A stretch of 64,000 bases of DNA, taken from positions 4,331,001 to 4,395,000 of the forward strand of contig NZ_CP041745.1 in NCBI RefSeq assembly GCF_007556815.1, in the 5' to 3' direction. Position numbers and translations under genes: made by a program. Positions 52,115-63,906 of the stretch are shown one piece after another (the stretch's first letter is position 1; every line of letters starts with the position of its first letter). The notes beneath the pieces are model-generated. The model was given only the letters and a program-made list of their open reading frames with translations. It searched no databases and was not told the DNA's origin. Source of the DNA: Paraburkholderia megapolitana (GTDB lineage Bacteria; Pseudomonadota; Gammaproteobacteria; Burkholderiales; Burkholderiaceae).

Positions 52115-55051
52115 ATGAAGCTCGAACATCCGGATCGTCTGATGAACCGCACCCCTCTCTCGCTCGCCGCGCTCGAAGTGCACGACGCATTCGCCGAACG
52201 GCACATCGGCCCGGATGGCGCCGATCAGCAGGCCATGCTCGACGCGCTCGGTTTCGCGTCGCGTGCCGCCTTGATCGACGCGGTGATTCCGCAAGCAATC
52301 CGCCGCACTGAAACGCTGCCGCTCGGCCCGTTCGCCCAGCCGAAGAGCGAAGCGGAAGCGCTCGCCGCACTGCGCGAGCTGGCGGATCAGAACCAGGTGT
52401 TCCGCTCCTATATCGGCCAGGGCTATTACAACGCGCACACGCCGGCGGTGATCCTGCGCAATGTGCTCGAAAACCCGGCGTGGTACACCGCGTACACGCC
52501 GTATCAACCCGAAATCTCGCAAGGCCGGCTCGAAGCGCTGCTGAATTTCCAGCAGATGATCGTCGACCTGACGGGTCTCGCCATCTCCAACGCCTCGCTG
52601 CTCGACGAAGCCACGGCCGCCGCCGAAGCGATGACGCTGCTGCAACGCACGGGCAAGCCGCAATCGAACGTGTTCTACGTCGCTGACGACGTACTGCCGC
52701 AGACCATCGAAGTCGTGAAGACGCGCGCGAAGCCGGTCGGCATCGAGGTGAAGGTCGGCCCCGCCGCCGAAGCCGCGCACGCAAATGCTTTCGGTGTGCT
52801 GCTGCAATACCCGGGCGTGAACGGCGATGTGCACGACTACCGCGCGCTCGCCGAAGCGATCCACGCAGCGGGCGGCCACGTGGTCGCCGCCGCCGATCTG
52901 CTCGCGCTGACCGTGCTGACGCCGCCCGGCGAATGGGGCGCGGACGTCGCGGTCGGCAACTCGCAACGTTTTGGTGTGCCGGTCGGCTTCGGCGGTCCGC
53001 ATGCTGCGTACCTCGCGGTGCGCGACGAATTCAAGCGGCAGATGCCGGGGCGCCTGGTCGGCGTAACCGTCGATGCGCAAGGCAAGCCCGCGCTGCGTCT
53101 CGCACTGCAAACGCGCGAACAACATATCCGCCGCGAAAAAGCGACCTCGAATGTCTGCACGGCGCAGGCGCTGCTCGCGATCATGGCGAGCATGTACGCG
53201 GTCTATCACGGCCCGCACGGCCTGAAGACAATCGCGCTACGCGTGAACCGCATCGCGGCGCTGCTCGCAGCCGGCGCGAAACAGCTTGGCTACGCGGCCG
53301 TCAATACGACTTTCTTCGACACGCTCACATTCGACACCGGCGCCCGCACCCAGGCGCTGCTCGATGCGGCCGTGGCAAAGCGCATCAACCTGCGCCGCGT
53401 GAGCGATACGCGCGTCGGCCTGTCGATCGACGAAACCACCACGCGCGGCGATCTCGCCGATCTGCTGACGGTGTTCGCGCAAGCCGCGGGTTCGGCAGAT
53501 GTGCCGCAGATCGACACACTCGACACCGAACTGGCGCAAACCGAAGCTGCGTCGATTCCGTCAGAACTCGCCCGCACGAGCACGTACCTGACGCACCACG
53601 TCTTCAACCGCCACCATTCCGAAACCGAAATGCTGCGTTATCTGCGCAGCCTGGCGGACAAGGACCTCGCGCTCGACCGCTCGATGATCCCGCTCGGTTC
53701 GTGCACGATGAAGCTCAACGCGACCTCCGAAATGCTGCCGGTCACGTGGCCCGAATTCGGCCAGATCCACCCGTTCGCGCCGGCTGCGCAGACCGTCGGT
53801 TATCGCGAGATGATCGATCAGCTCGAACAGATGCTGGTCGCCGCAACCGGCTACGCTGCCGTGTCGCTGCAACCGAATGCCGGTTCGCAAGGCGAGTACG
53901 CGGGCCTGCTGATCATCCACGCTTATCACGAGTCGCGCGGCGAAGGTCATCGCAACGTCTGTCTGATCCCCGCTTCCGCGCACGGCACGAACCCGGCATC
54001 CGCACAGATGGCCGGCATGCAGGTCGTGGTGGTTGCCTGCGATGCGCAAGGCAACGTCGACATCGACGACCTGAAGGCGAAGGCCGGGCAGCACAAGGAC
54101 AAGCTCGCCGCGATCATGATCACGTATCCGTCTACGCACGGCGTGTTCGAACAGAACGTCCGCGAGATCTGCGAAATCGTGCATGCGCACGGCGGCCAGG
54201 TGTATGTGGACGGCGCGAACATGAACGCGATGGTCGGCCTCACGGCACCGGGACAATTCGGCGGCGACGTGTCGCACCTGAACCTGCACAAGACGTTCTG
54301 CATTCCGCACGGCGGTGGCGGCCCGGGCGTCGGTCCGGTCGCAGTCGGCGCGCATCTGGCGAAGTTCCTGCCGAACCAGGTGTCGTCGGGTTATGAGCGC
54401 GCGCCGCAAGGCATCGGCGCGGTATCGTCGGCGCCGTACGGCTCCGCCTCGATCCTGCCGATCTCGTGGATGTACATCGCGATGATGGGCGCGAAGAACC
54501 TCACCGCAGCGACCGAAACCGCGATCCTCAACGCGAACTACGTCGCGAAGAAGCTCGCGCCGCATTACCCGGTGCTGTACTCGGGCCCGGGCGGACTTGT
54601 CGCGCACGAATGCATTCTCGACCTGCGGCCGATCAAGGACACGAGCGGCATCACCGTCGACGACGTCGCCAAGCGCCTGATCGATTACGGCTTCCACGCT
54701 CCGACGATGAGCTTCCCGGTGCCGGGCACGCTGATGGTCGAGCCGACCGAATCGGAATCGAAGGAAGAACTCGATCGTTTCGTGGAAGCGATGATCGCGA
54801 TCCGCAACGAGATTCGCGCTGTCGAGGAAGGTCGCGCGGACCGCGAGGACAATCCGCTAAAGCACGCGCCGCATACCGCGGCAGTCGTGGTCGACGACGG
54901 CTGGAAGCATGCGTATGCGCGCGAAGCCGCCGCGTATCCGCTCGCTTCGCTCGTCGCGCGCAAGTACTGGCCGCCGGTTGGTCGCGCCGACAACGCGTAC
55001 GGCGACCGCAATCTGTTCTGCTCGTGCGTACCGATCGCTGACTACTCGTGA
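52115..55051 (+). CDS. gcvP: Glycine dehydrogenase (decarboxylating), P protein
   Basis: A 978-residue PLP enzyme, full length for the homodimeric type. Both halves are present: [18 protein letters not shown] at the start, and the C-terminal half with [18 protein letters not shown] and the PLP lysine at about 726 in [18 protein letters not shown]. It decarboxylates glycine and passes the aminomethyl group to GcvH. It follows gcvH by 72 nt. The end is followed by a terminator at 55072. Confidence 0.97.
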   Translation: MKLEHPDRLMNRTPLSLAALEVHDAFAERHIGPDGADQQAMLDALGFASRAALIDAVIPQAIRRTETLPLGPFAQPKSEAEALAALRELADQNQVFRSYIGQGYYNAHTPAVILRNVLENPAWYTAYTPYQPEISQGRLEALLNFQQMIVDLTGLAISNASLLDEATAAAEAMTLLQRTGKPQSNVFYVADDVLPQTIEVVKTRAKPVGIEVKVGPAAEAAHANAFGVLLQYPGVNGDVHDYRALAEAIHAAGGHVVAAADLLALTVLTPPGEWGADVAVGNSQRFGVPVGFGGPHAAYLAVRDEFKRQMPGRLVGVTVDAQGKPALRLALQTREQHIRREKATSNVCTAQALLAIMASMYAVYHGPHGLKTIALRVNRIAALLAAGAKQLGYAAVNTTFFDTLTFDTGARTQALLDAAVAKRINLRRVSDTRVGLSIDETTTRGDLADLLTVFAQAAGSADVPQIDTLDTELAQTEAASIPSELARTSTYLTHHVFNRHHSETEMLRYLRSLADKDLALDRSMIPLGSCTMKLNATSEMLPVTWPEFGQIHPFAPAAQTVGYREMIDQLEQMLVAATGYAAVSLQPNAGSQGEYAGLLIIHAYHESRGEGHRNVCLIPASAHGTNPASAQMAGMQVVVVACDAQGNVDIDDLKAKAGQHKDKLAAIMITYPSTHGVFEQNVREICEIVHAHGGQVYVDGANMNAMVGLTAPGQFGGDVSHLNLHKTFCIPHGGGGPGVGPVAVGAHLAKFLPNQVSSGYERAPQGIGAVSSAPYGSASILPISWMYIAMMGAKNLTAATETAILNANYVAKKLAPHYPVLYSGPGGLVAHECILDLRPIKDTSGITVDDVAKRLIDYGFHAPTMSFPVPGTLMVEPTESESKEELDRFVEAMIAIRNEIRAVEEGRADREDNPLKHAPHTAAVVVDDGWKHAYAREAAAYPLASLVARKYWPPVGRADNAYGDRNLFCSCVPIADYS

Positions 55052-55071
55052 CATAAGCAGGCAACAGTCAG

Positions 55072-55095
55072 GGTGCAACCTCGTTGCACCGTTTT
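55072..55095 (+). terminator. Terminator after gcvP
   Basis: Eight-bp stem GGTGCAAC / GTTGCACC, a three-base loop, then GTTTT. It may reduce read-through into the next gene. Confidence 0.7.
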
Positions 55096-55149
55096 AACGC
55101 AGGACCGGCTAACATCACACACCGAATCAGCCTAACGAAGGAGTTTCGC

Positions 55150-56316
55150 ATGGCGAGAATGGTGCGAACGATGCAATGCCGGTCCGTGTCGATGGGTGGT
55201 GTGTCAACGGCGGCGGCGACGGATGTGCCCCGCAGGCGGGAAACGAAGACGCCGCTGGCTGCGATGCTGCTCGGCGGAATGCTGCTACTGGGTGTGCAGC
55301 ATGCGCGCGCCGCGATGAATTTCTGCGCCGCGCCCGCGCTGCAAGCGAGCGAACGCACGAATGCCGATCTGGGCGTCAAGGCGCTGGTCGCAAACGTGCA
55401 GGCGCATCTGAACGATCCGGCGCATGCCGTGGCGCGACTGCATACCGAAGGCACGCTGCCGCACGAGGGCATTTACGACCAGAGCGTCGAGGCCGAGAAG
55501 GATCTCGATCTGTTGCGCGACGCGGCGCTCGCGTGGCGTGCAACCAGTGACGACCGCTATCTGAAGTTTGTCGACCGGCTGCTGTATGCGTGGGTCACGA
55601 CCTATCAGCCGAGCTTCAATCCGATCGACGAAACGCATTTCGAAGGATTGATCCTCGCCTACGACATGACCGCGAGCGCATTGCCGGTAAAAACGCGCAA
55701 TGCAGCGATGGCGTTCCTGACGAAGCTCGCCAACGGCTACATCGAGCAGATCGATGCGCAACCGCGGCCGCTCACCGGTACGTATCGCAACAACTGGCAG
55801 AGCCATCGGGTCAAGCTGATCTCGATGGCGGCTTTTACGCTCGATAACCGCAAGATGATCGATGCGGCGCAGCGGCTGTTCATCGAGCATGTGGGCGACA
55901 ACATTGCACCCGATGGATCGACAGTCGATTTCGCGGAACGCGATGCGCTGCATTACGTGACCTACGATCTGCAACCGCTCGTCACGGCGGCACTCGCCGC
56001 GCGCCGTCACAACCGCAACTGGTTGCCGCAACGCGCAGCGAGCGGTGCGTCGCTCGCCGCCGCGCTGAACTGGCTCACGCCCTACGCGCTCGGTACGAAG
56101 ACGCATGAAGAATTCGTGCATTCGAACGTGCCGTTCGATGCCAAACGTCGCGAGGCCGGTTTGCCCGGCTACGCGGGTCCGTGGGACCCGAAGAGCGCGA
56201 CAGAACTGTTTCACCTTGCCGCGCGGCTCGATGGGCGTTACGCGCCGATCGCACTGCGGCTAGCACCGACGCCGCCTGCCTGGCTCGCCGTGTGTCTGCC
56301 GCTGCCGGCGCGCTAA
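55150..56316 (+). CDS. Secreted alginate-lyase-like (PL5-type fold) protein
   Basis: A 388-residue protein with an unusually long, basic leader before a hydrophobic signal ([19 protein letters not shown], about residues 36-54), so the start is not certain; ATG 55150 has AAGGAG 8 nt before it. The mature part matches the alginate-lyase-like helical toroid: [19 protein letters not shown] and [20 protein letters not shown] carry the Asn/His/Tyr residues used by polysaccharide lyases of this fold. It would act in the periplasm on an acidic polysaccharide, but the substrate is unknown. It sits between gcvP and sdaA, 26 nt before the latter. Confidence 0.72.
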   Translation: MARMVRTMQCRSVSMGGVSTAAATDVPRRRETKTPLAAMLLGGMLLLGVQHARAAMNFCAAPALQASERTNADLGVKALVANVQAHLNDPAHAVARLHTEGTLPHEGIYDQSVEAEKDLDLLRDAALAWRATSDDRYLKFVDRLLYAWVTTYQPSFNPIDETHFEGLILAYDMTASALPVKTRNAAMAFLTKLANGYIEQIDAQPRPLTGTYRNNWQSHRVKLISMAAFTLDNRKMIDAAQRLFIEHVGDNIAPDGSTVDFAERDALHYVTYDLQPLVTAALAARRHNRNWLPQRAASGASLAAALNWLTPYALGTKTHEEFVHSNVPFDAKRREAGLPGYAGPWDPKSATELFHLAARLDGRYAPIALRLAPTPPAWLAVCLPLPAR

Positions 56317-56342
56317 CCCCACTTTTATTCGCAGGAGCAGTA

Positions 56343-57731
<1,389 letters not shown>

Positions 57732-57931
57732 TGCGGCTCGGGCTTCAGGCTTGCTAGCGGTTTTTCAAGCGCGGCTGCTCGCCTGTAGCGCTTCTGTAAG
57801 CGTACGGCCCGCTTCGCGGCTACCGCCGGCTCGCCCGGCGGCGCCCGTGACATTCGCGCGCCTCCCGGCGTAAGCTGTCGAAGCCAGATCACTCACCGAT
57901 TTGTCCGACCACCTCACGAGGATTTTCTGCA

Positions 57932-59641
57932 ATGCCGCTGCCGAACGATTCCGCCTCCGCCACCACCACCGGTGCGCGCCTTGTCGTCGATGCGCTGCTT
58001 ACGCATGGCGTCGAACGTGTTTTCTGCGTGCCTGGCGAAAGCTTTCTCGCCGTGCTCGATTCGCTGCACGATGAAACGGAGCGCATCGAGACGATCGTCT
58101 GCCGGCACGAAGCGGCGGCAGCCAACATGGCGGAAGCGACCGGCAAGCTGACGGGGCGGCCGGGTGTCGCGCTCGTCACGCGCGGACCGGGCGCGACGCA
58201 CGCATCGATTGGCGTGCATACGGCGTTCCAGGACTCGACACCGATGGTCCTGCTTATCGGCCAGTGCGCACGCGAGCATCTGGACCGCGAGGCGTTCCAG
58301 GAAATCGACTATCGGCGGATGTTTGGCCAGATGGCGAAGTGGGTCGCGCAGATCGACGATCCGCGACGGATTCCCGAATACCTGAGCCACGCGTTCCATA
58401 CCGCGACGTCGGGCCGCCCTGGCCCGGTCGTACTATCGCTGCCCGAAGACGTGCTGAGCGATGCGTGTCCGGTCGTGCCGGGCGCGCCTCGTTACCATCG
58501 CGTGGCGGCAGCGCCCGCGCCCGCGCAGATCGAGCGCTTGCGGCAACTGCTCGAAGGCGCGCAACGGCCGATGCTGATCGCCGGCGGCAGCGGCTGGACG
58601 CCGGCTGCAAGCGCGGACCTGCAGCGCTTCGTCGAGCAGTGGCAATTGCCGGTCGGACTCGCGTTCCGCTTTCAGGACACGCTCGATAACGAACACCCGA
58701 ACTACGCCGGCGATGTCGGCCTCGGCATCAACCCCGCGCTCGCCAAACGGATCAGTGATGCTGACTTGCTGCTCGCGTTCGGTCCGCGGCTCGGCGAAGC
58801 GACGACCAACGGCTATACGTTGCTCGAGATTCCGAAGACCAAACAGACGCTCGTGCACGTGCATCAGGGCGCCGAAGAACTGGGCCGCGTGTATGCCGCC
58901 GATCTGCCGATCGTCTCCGGCATGCCGGAACTGGCTGAACAACTGGCCGCGCTGAAAGCGCCCGCGACGCTACCGTGGGCCGGCACAGCCGAAGAAGCGC
59001 ACGGCGCGTACCTCGAATGGCGCAAGCCGCGTACGATTCCTGGCGACGTGCAACTCGGCGAAGTGATGCAGCAGTTGCGCGAGCACCTGCCCGTCGATGC
59101 AATCGTGACCAACGGCGCAGGCAACTACGCGACGTGGCTGCATCGGCACTTTTCGTATCGGCATTTCCGCTCGCAGCTCGCACCGACGAGTGGCGCGATG
59201 GGCTACGGCGTACCGGCCGCGATTGCGGCGAAGTCGCTGTATCGCGACCGGGACGTGGTCGCGCTGGCCGGCGACGGCTGCTTCATGATGGCCGCGCAGG
59301 AACTCGCAACCGCGATGCAATACGACCTGCATGTGCTGTTCATCGTCGTGAACAACAGCCACTTCGGCACGATCCGCATGCATCAGGAGCGGCATTATCC
59401 GAACCGCGTGCATGGCACGGGGCTCACCAACCCCGATTTCGCGGCGTTCGCGCGCTCGTTCGGCGCGCATGGCGAAACCGTCGAGCGCACCGCCGATTTC
59501 CTGCCCGCTTTAGAACGCGCGCGCGCCGCAAAATGCGCTGCGCTGATCGAAATCCGCATGCCGCAGGAAGCGAGTACGCCGGGCGCGACGCTCGAACAAG
59601 TTCGCGAGCAAGGGCGCAAGCTGCGGGGCGCTGCCAGCTAG
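57932..59641 (+). CDS. Thiamine-diphosphate-dependent enzyme (acetolactate-synthase-like)
   Basis: A 569-residue ThDP enzyme. The N-terminal pyrimidine-binding domain has FCVPGESFLAVLD and the conserved glutamate in CRHEAAAANMAEATG. A central FAD/nucleotide-like domain follows. The C-terminal diphosphate-binding motif is VVALAGDGCFMMAAQELATAMQYDLHVLFIVVNNSHFGT, with the GDG...NN motif. It may be an acetolactate synthase or another 2-oxoacid decarboxylase/carboligase; substrate specificity cannot be read. There is no small regulatory subunit gene next to it. Confidence 0.87.
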   Translation: MPLPNDSASATTTGARLVVDALLTHGVERVFCVPGESFLAVLDSLHDETERIETIVCRHEAAAANMAEATGKLTGRPGVALVTRGPGATHASIGVHTAFQDSTPMVLLIGQCAREHLDREAFQEIDYRRMFGQMAKWVAQIDDPRRIPEYLSHAFHTATSGRPGPVVLSLPEDVLSDACPVVPGAPRYHRVAAAPAPAQIERLRQLLEGAQRPMLIAGGSGWTPAASADLQRFVEQWQLPVGLAFRFQDTLDNEHPNYAGDVGLGINPALAKRISDADLLLAFGPRLGEATTNGYTLLEIPKTKQTLVHVHQGAEELGRVYAADLPIVSGMPELAEQLAALKAPATLPWAGTAEEAHGAYLEWRKPRTIPGDVQLGEVMQQLREHLPVDAIVTNGAGNYATWLHRHFSYRHFRSQLAPTSGAMGYGVPAAIAAKSLYRDRDVVALAGDGCFMMAAQELATAMQYDLHVLFIVVNNSHFGTIRMHQERHYPNRVHGTGLTNPDFAAFARSFGAHGETVERTADFLPALERARAAKCAALIEIRMPQEASTPGATLEQVREQGRKLRGAAS

Positions 59642-59847
59642 TCTTGGTCTCAGCCTGAATCACTACGGCCGTTCGCGAGCGTACGGCCGGTCTCCCCCTC
59701 CCCCCGCGAACAATCGAACAGCGCACCAATTCGCCTTCTGTTCGGCCAATGCGTTGTGTGCAGTTGTAGGCAATATGCGTCAAATCGGGAAATGCCTGCG
59801 CAAATCCCACTGTCGCCAAACTTGCCAACTTCGCGTCACCTTCGCCC

Positions 59848-61311
59848 ATGAATGACACCCTCACCGCGGTCGACCTCGGCGCCGAGCTCGAGCAGGCGGT
59901 CGCTCATCAACAGTCGGGGCGCTACGGCGAAGCCGAAGCGGCGTATCGGCGGATTCTTGCAGCGCTGCCCGATAACGCCGACGCCAATCATCTGCTCGGT
60001 ATGGCGATCGCCCAATCGAACCGGCTCGATAGCGCCCAGCCGTATTTCCGCGCCGCGATCGAAGCCGCGCCTGCGGAGCCGCGCTTCTGGACCGGCTACA
60101 TCGATGCGCTGACGAACGCTGGCTGGACCGAAACCGCGCGTCAGGTCGTGCAGGAAGCGCAGCAACGTGGCGTCGATCCGGTCGCACTCGATCTGCAACC
60201 TGCGCAGATTGCGGATGCATCTGAGGAAGAGCTGGCCGCGCTTGTCGCGGAGTTCATGTCGACGCTCGCGGTGCTGCTCGACAAGCGACGCTTTGAAGAT
60301 GCGGAATCGGTGGCCGGTCAGCTGACCGCGCTGCTGCCCGATTTCGCGCTGGGCTGGCAAGCGCTGGCAACCGCGTTCACGCAACAGGGCAAGCACGCTG
60401 CCGCAGTGGAACCGTTGCGTCGTGCAGCAACCCTTCTTCCCGACGACGAAGGCGTGCAGAGCGATCTGGCCGATGCGCTGGCCGCCGCTGAGGCCGAAGC
60501 CGCCGCGCCCAGTGCGCCGGTCGCATCGTCCGCACCTGCCATCGCGCCACTCACGTACGCCGACGCCACCGCAACGCACGAAGATAGCCGCTTCTATCGA
60601 CATCTCGCCGGCGGTCTCGTCGCGAACGTCCCCGTGCTGATTCCGACGTTCAACAACGCAACCTACCTGCGCAACATGATTTCGCAGTTGCAGGCCGCGA
60701 GCTTACGCAACCTGGTGATCGTCGACAACGCATCGAGCGCGCCCGAGATGCTGTCGTACCTCGACACGCTTCAGGACGAACACGTTGTGGTCAAGCTCGA
60801 CCACAACGCAGGACCGCACAGCATCTTTTTATCTGAAGCGAACTACGCGCGGCTACCGGACATTTTCTGCATTACTGACCCGGACCTCGAATTCAACGGC
60901 GCACTGCCACGCGAATTCCTCTTCGAACTGATCGAAGCCACCGAACATTTCCGTGTCGGCAAGGCAGGCTTCGCACTCGACATCGCGAATCCGCACACGA
61001 TGCAGGACGATCGCTTCCGTTACGGCGATCGCGACTACTCGATCTGGGAATGGGAATCGCGCTTCTGGCAGCAGCAGATCGGTGCAACGCTGCGTGGCGA
61101 TCCGATCTACAACGCGCCGCTCGACACAACGTTCGCCGTCTACAACAAACGCTATTTCAATCGCGAGCGGCATATCTGCGGCATACGCTTCGCAGGCCGC
61201 TACACGTGCCGGCATCTGCCCTGGTACAAGGAGTCGGGTTTGAGCGCGGAGGAAGAGGCGTACTACCGTGCGCATCAGAAGTGGTCGACGTATCTGAAGC
61301 ATCGCGTGTAA
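59848..61311 (+). CDS. TPR protein with C-terminal GT2-like glycosyltransferase domain
   Basis: A 487-residue protein. The N-terminal TPR region (about 10-215, QAVAHQQSGRYGEAEAAYRR, HLLGMAIAQSNRLDSAQPYF) resembles the opening of the 1361-residue TPR-GT41 protein. An Ala-rich linker (about 215-240) leads to a GT-A-like domain (about 255-480) with VPVLIPTFNNATYLRNMISQ and the DPDLEFN acidic motif typical of GT2 enzymes. It starts the three-gene unit with a GT32 enzyme and a methyltransferase. The acceptor is unknown; a protein or surface glycan is possible. Confidence 0.78.
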   Translation: MNDTLTAVDLGAELEQAVAHQQSGRYGEAEAAYRRILAALPDNADANHLLGMAIAQSNRLDSAQPYFRAAIEAAPAEPRFWTGYIDALTNAGWTETARQVVQEAQQRGVDPVALDLQPAQIADASEEELAALVAEFMSTLAVLLDKRRFEDAESVAGQLTALLPDFALGWQALATAFTQQGKHAAAVEPLRRAATLLPDDEGVQSDLADALAAAEAEAAAPSAPVASSAPAIAPLTYADATATHEDSRFYRHLAGGLVANVPVLIPTFNNATYLRNMISQLQAASLRNLVIVDNASSAPEMLSYLDTLQDEHVVVKLDHNAGPHSIFLSEANYARLPDIFCITDPDLEFNGALPREFLFELIEATEHFRVGKAGFALDIANPHTMQDDRFRYGDRDYSIWEWESRFWQQQIGATLRGDPIYNAPLDTTFAVYNKRYFNRERHICGIRFAGRYTCRHLPWYKESGLSAEEEAYYRAHQKWSTYLKHRV

Positions 61312-61339
61312 TGCTGCTTTCTCCCACGACTCCATAGCC

Positions 61340-61981
61340 ATGATTCCGAAATTGCTGCACATCATCTGGGTAGGCGATCCGTCGAAACGCCCGGACAACT
61401 GCATCGACACGTGGCGCAAGTTCAACCCCGACCTGCAGATTCGCATCTGGGGCAACGACGACCTGTGCAATCATCGCTGGCCTAACGCTGCGCAGATGCA
61501 GGAGATGTGGTCGAAGGAACTGAACGGTGTCGCCGATTTGATGCGCTGGCAGTTTCTCTACTGGTACGGCGGGTTCGCCGTCGATGCCGACAGCATCTGC
61601 GTGCGTCCGCTCGATGCCGAGCTGTTCGACTGCGATCTCTTCACGTGCTGGGAAAACGAACTGGCCGCGCCGGGCTTGATGGCCGCCGGTTATGTCGGTG
61701 CGCGGCCAGGGCATCCGCTCTTCAAGAAGATGGTCGACGACATTCGCCGGCTGCCGACCGTCTGCAACGATCGCGCGTGGAAAACAGTCGGACCGCTGCG
61801 CTTCACGCAGGCCGTACACGAGTTCAAGCCGAACGATCTGACGGTGTTCCCTAGCCACTACTTCATTCCGCGTCATCACAGCGGCCAGACTTATACGGGC
61901 AGTGGCCGGGTGTACGCGAAGCAGTTCTGGGGCAGCACGTTCAATAACTACGAAAGCCTTCGTGCACTGGAATTCAATTGA
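61340..61981 (+). CDS. GT32-family glycosyltransferase
   Basis: A 213-residue enzyme of the OCH1-like/GT32 class. The start is MIPKLLHIIWVGDPSKRPDN, the core is MRWQFLYWYGGFAVDADSIC with the metal-binding D82-A-D84, and GYVGARPGHPLFKKMVDDI follows. These enzymes add sugars in capsule, glycolipid or protein glycan synthesis. It lies 28 nt after the TPR-glycosyltransferase gene and overlaps the next gene by four bases, so one operon. Confidence 0.88.
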   Translation: MIPKLLHIIWVGDPSKRPDNCIDTWRKFNPDLQIRIWGNDDLCNHRWPNAAQMQEMWSKELNGVADLMRWQFLYWYGGFAVDADSICVRPLDAELFDCDLFTCWENELAAPGLMAAGYVGARPGHPLFKKMVDDIRRLPTVCNDRAWKTVGPLRFTQAVHEFKPNDLTVFPSHYFIPRHHSGQTYTGSGRVYAKQFWGSTFNNYESLRALEFN

Positions 61982-62643
61982 GCACAGCCAATATTCCTCC
62001 CGTCCAGCCGGCCCATAGCGTGCTCGAACAGTTGCACGCGCCGTTCTTCGTGCAGAAGGTCGCCGTATCGAGGCAACTCGCGAAGCACGATCGCACGGCT
62101 GCGCTAGTCAGCATGTGCACGGGCAAGCGCGTGTTGCACGTAGGCTGCGTCGACTCGCCGATCTTCGATCCGCGCAGCAACCTGCATCTGAGCCTGCTGA
62201 ACTCGGGCGTCTGCACGGAGTTGATCGGCGTCGACGCGGACGAGAACGGCTTGCACGAACTCGCGCAGCACTGCGATCAACCGCTGTATGCGGACCTCGC
62301 GCAGGTGCAGGGCCCCGTCGATATCGTGCTGATCCCCGAAGTGCTCGAACACGTCGGCAATGTCGCGTCGTTTCTCGAACAGATCGATCGGATCGACTTC
62401 GGCAACGTCGTGATCACCGTGCCCGATGCCGTGCAGTGCTACCCACGACATTTCGATTTCGTCGATCGCGACGAGACCTTCGTCGAGATCGTGCATCCCG
62501 ATCATAACTACTGGTTCACGCCGTACACGTTGCTCAACGTGATCCGCAAGTACACGTCGTGGCATGTGAAGGGGATGTTCTTCTTCAACAATATTTCGTT
62601 GCTGTTGATCGCATCGAAGGAAGCGCCGGTCGACGCGTCGTAG
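61978..62643 (+). CDS. SAM-dependent methyltransferase (class I-like)
   Basis: A 221-residue protein. The SAM-binding motif is KRVLHVGCVDSPIFDPRSNL with the acidic strand end LIGVDADENGLHELAQ, then VDIVLIPEVLEHVGNVASFLEQI typical of class I methyltransferases. It begins at TTG 61978, overlapping the stop of the GT32 gene by four bases; GGA lies 6 nt before it. No ATG occurs for about 45 codons. It probably methylates the glycan or acceptor of the preceding glycosyltransferases (inference). Confidence 0.82.
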   Translation: MSTANIPPVQPAHSVLEQLHAPFFVQKVAVSRQLAKHDRTAALVSMCTGKRVLHVGCVDSPIFDPRSNLHLSLLNSGVCTELIGVDADENGLHELAQHCDQPLYADLAQVQGPVDIVLIPEVLEHVGNVASFLEQIDRIDFGNVVITVPDAVQCYPRHFDFVDRDETFVEIVHPDHNYWFTPYTLLNVIRKYTSWHVKGMFFFNNISLLLIASKEAPVDAS

Positions 62644-62662
62644 CATTGCTCGCGCTATAAAC

Positions 62663-62701
62663 AAAAATGCCTTGAGGCCGCGAAGCCTCAAGGCATTTTT
62701 T
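62663..62701. terminator. Bidirectional terminator
   Basis: A 16-bp perfect stem (AAAAATGCCTTGAGGC and complement) with a CGCGAA loop and T-runs on both strands, located between two converging genes. Confidence 0.95.
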
Positions 62702-62757
62702 CCATCCAGCGCAACGCGACGTGTGACGTGTCTCGTCGCCGTGCAACCTGCTAGCGC

Positions 62758-63906
62758 TTACTTACCGCCCACGCTTTCCAGCGTCGTCCACTTGCCGTCG
62801 ACAACCTTGTACAGCGTGATGCCGCCGTTCTTCAGGTCGCCCTTGGCGTCGTACTGCAGGCTCTTCGACGTGACAGCCGGCATGTCGGTCTTCGCGAGGA
62901 ACGGCAGGTACTTGGCCGGATCGGTCGAGTTCGCCTTCTTCATCGCGGCGAACATCGCCATCGCGCCGTCGTAGGCGTACGGCGAGTACGTCTGCACGTC
63001 TTCACCGAAACGCTTCTTGTACTTCGCGACGTAGTCGTTGCCACCCGGCATTTCTTCCAGCGGCAAACCAGCCAGCGATGCTACCGTACCGTTCGCCGCG
63101 TCACCCGCGAGTTGCAGGAAGGTCGGCGTGTGAACCATTTCGCCGCCCATCAGCGGGGCCTTTACGCCCAGTGCCTTCATCTGCTTGGCCATCGGTGCAG
63201 CCTGCGAATCGGCGCCGCCGTAATAGATCAGGTCCGGGTTCGCAGCCTTCAGCTTGGTCAGGATCGACTTGAAGTCGACGGCCTTGTCGTTCGTGTATTC
63301 ACGATCGACAATCGTGCCACCGGCTGCCTTCGCTGCCTTCTCGAACTGGTCGGCCAGACCTTGGCCGTATGCCGTGCGGTCGTCGACAATCGCGATCTTC
63401 TTCACGCCGAGCTTCTTCACCGCGAACGTGCCGGCGACCGAACCTTGCTGCGTGTCGGACGTCATCATGCGGAACGTGGTCTTGAAGCCTTGCTGCGTGT
63501 ACTCAGGCGCCGTCGCCATCGCGATTTCCGGAATGCCCGCGTTCGCATAGATGCGCGAAGCCGGAATCGTCGTGCCCGAGTTGAAGTGGCCGAGCATGCC
63601 CTTGATGCCGTCGTCGACGAGCTTCTGTGCCACGGTCGTGCCCGTGCGCGGGTCGGCCTGGTCATCCGCTGAATCCAGCACGAAGCGCACCGGCTTGCCG
63701 CCGATCACCGGCTTCGTCGCATTGATGTCTTCGATAGCGAGCGTGATGCCGTTCTGGAAGTCCTTGCCGTAGTGCGCCTGGGCGCCTGTCATCGGACCTG
63801 CGAAGCCAACCTTGACGTCCTCTGCCTGCTGCGCGTGTGCGGTCCCTGCCAGCGACATTGCGGCAACCAGTGTTGCGCCTGCCAGCTGTTTCATCGTGTG
63901 TTGCAT
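62758..63906 (-). CDS. Branched-chain amino acid ABC transporter substrate-binding protein
   Basis: A 382-residue periplasmic binding protein. The signal peptide (about 1-25, LAGATLVAAMSLAGTAHA) is followed by KVGFAGPMTGAQAHYGKDFQ, the standard start of LivJ/LivK-type proteins, and by VKKIAIVDDRTAYGQGLADQFEKAAKAAG. It captures Leu/Ile/Val or related ligands for a Liv transporter whose membrane genes are not in the window. AAGGAG lies 5 nt before ATG 63906. A terminator shared with the preceding gene closes it. Confidence 0.92.
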   Translation of the reverse strand: MQHTMKQLAGATLVAAMSLAGTAHAQQAEDVKVGFAGPMTGAQAHYGKDFQNGITLAIEDINATKPVIGGKPVRFVLDSADDQADPRTGTTVAQKLVDDGIKGMLGHFNSGTTIPASRIYANAGIPEIAMATAPEYTQQGFKTTFRMMTSDTQQGSVAGTFAVKKLGVKKIAIVDDRTAYGQGLADQFEKAAKAAGGTIVDREYTNDKAVDFKSILTKLKAANPDLIYYGGADSQAAPMAKQMKALGVKAPLMGGEMVHTPTFLQLAGDAANGTVASLAGLPLEEMPGGNDYVAKYKKRFGEDVQTYSPYAYDGAMAMFAAMKKANSTDPAKYLPFLAKTDMPAVTSKSLQYDAKGDLKNGGITLYKVVDGKWTTLESVGGK

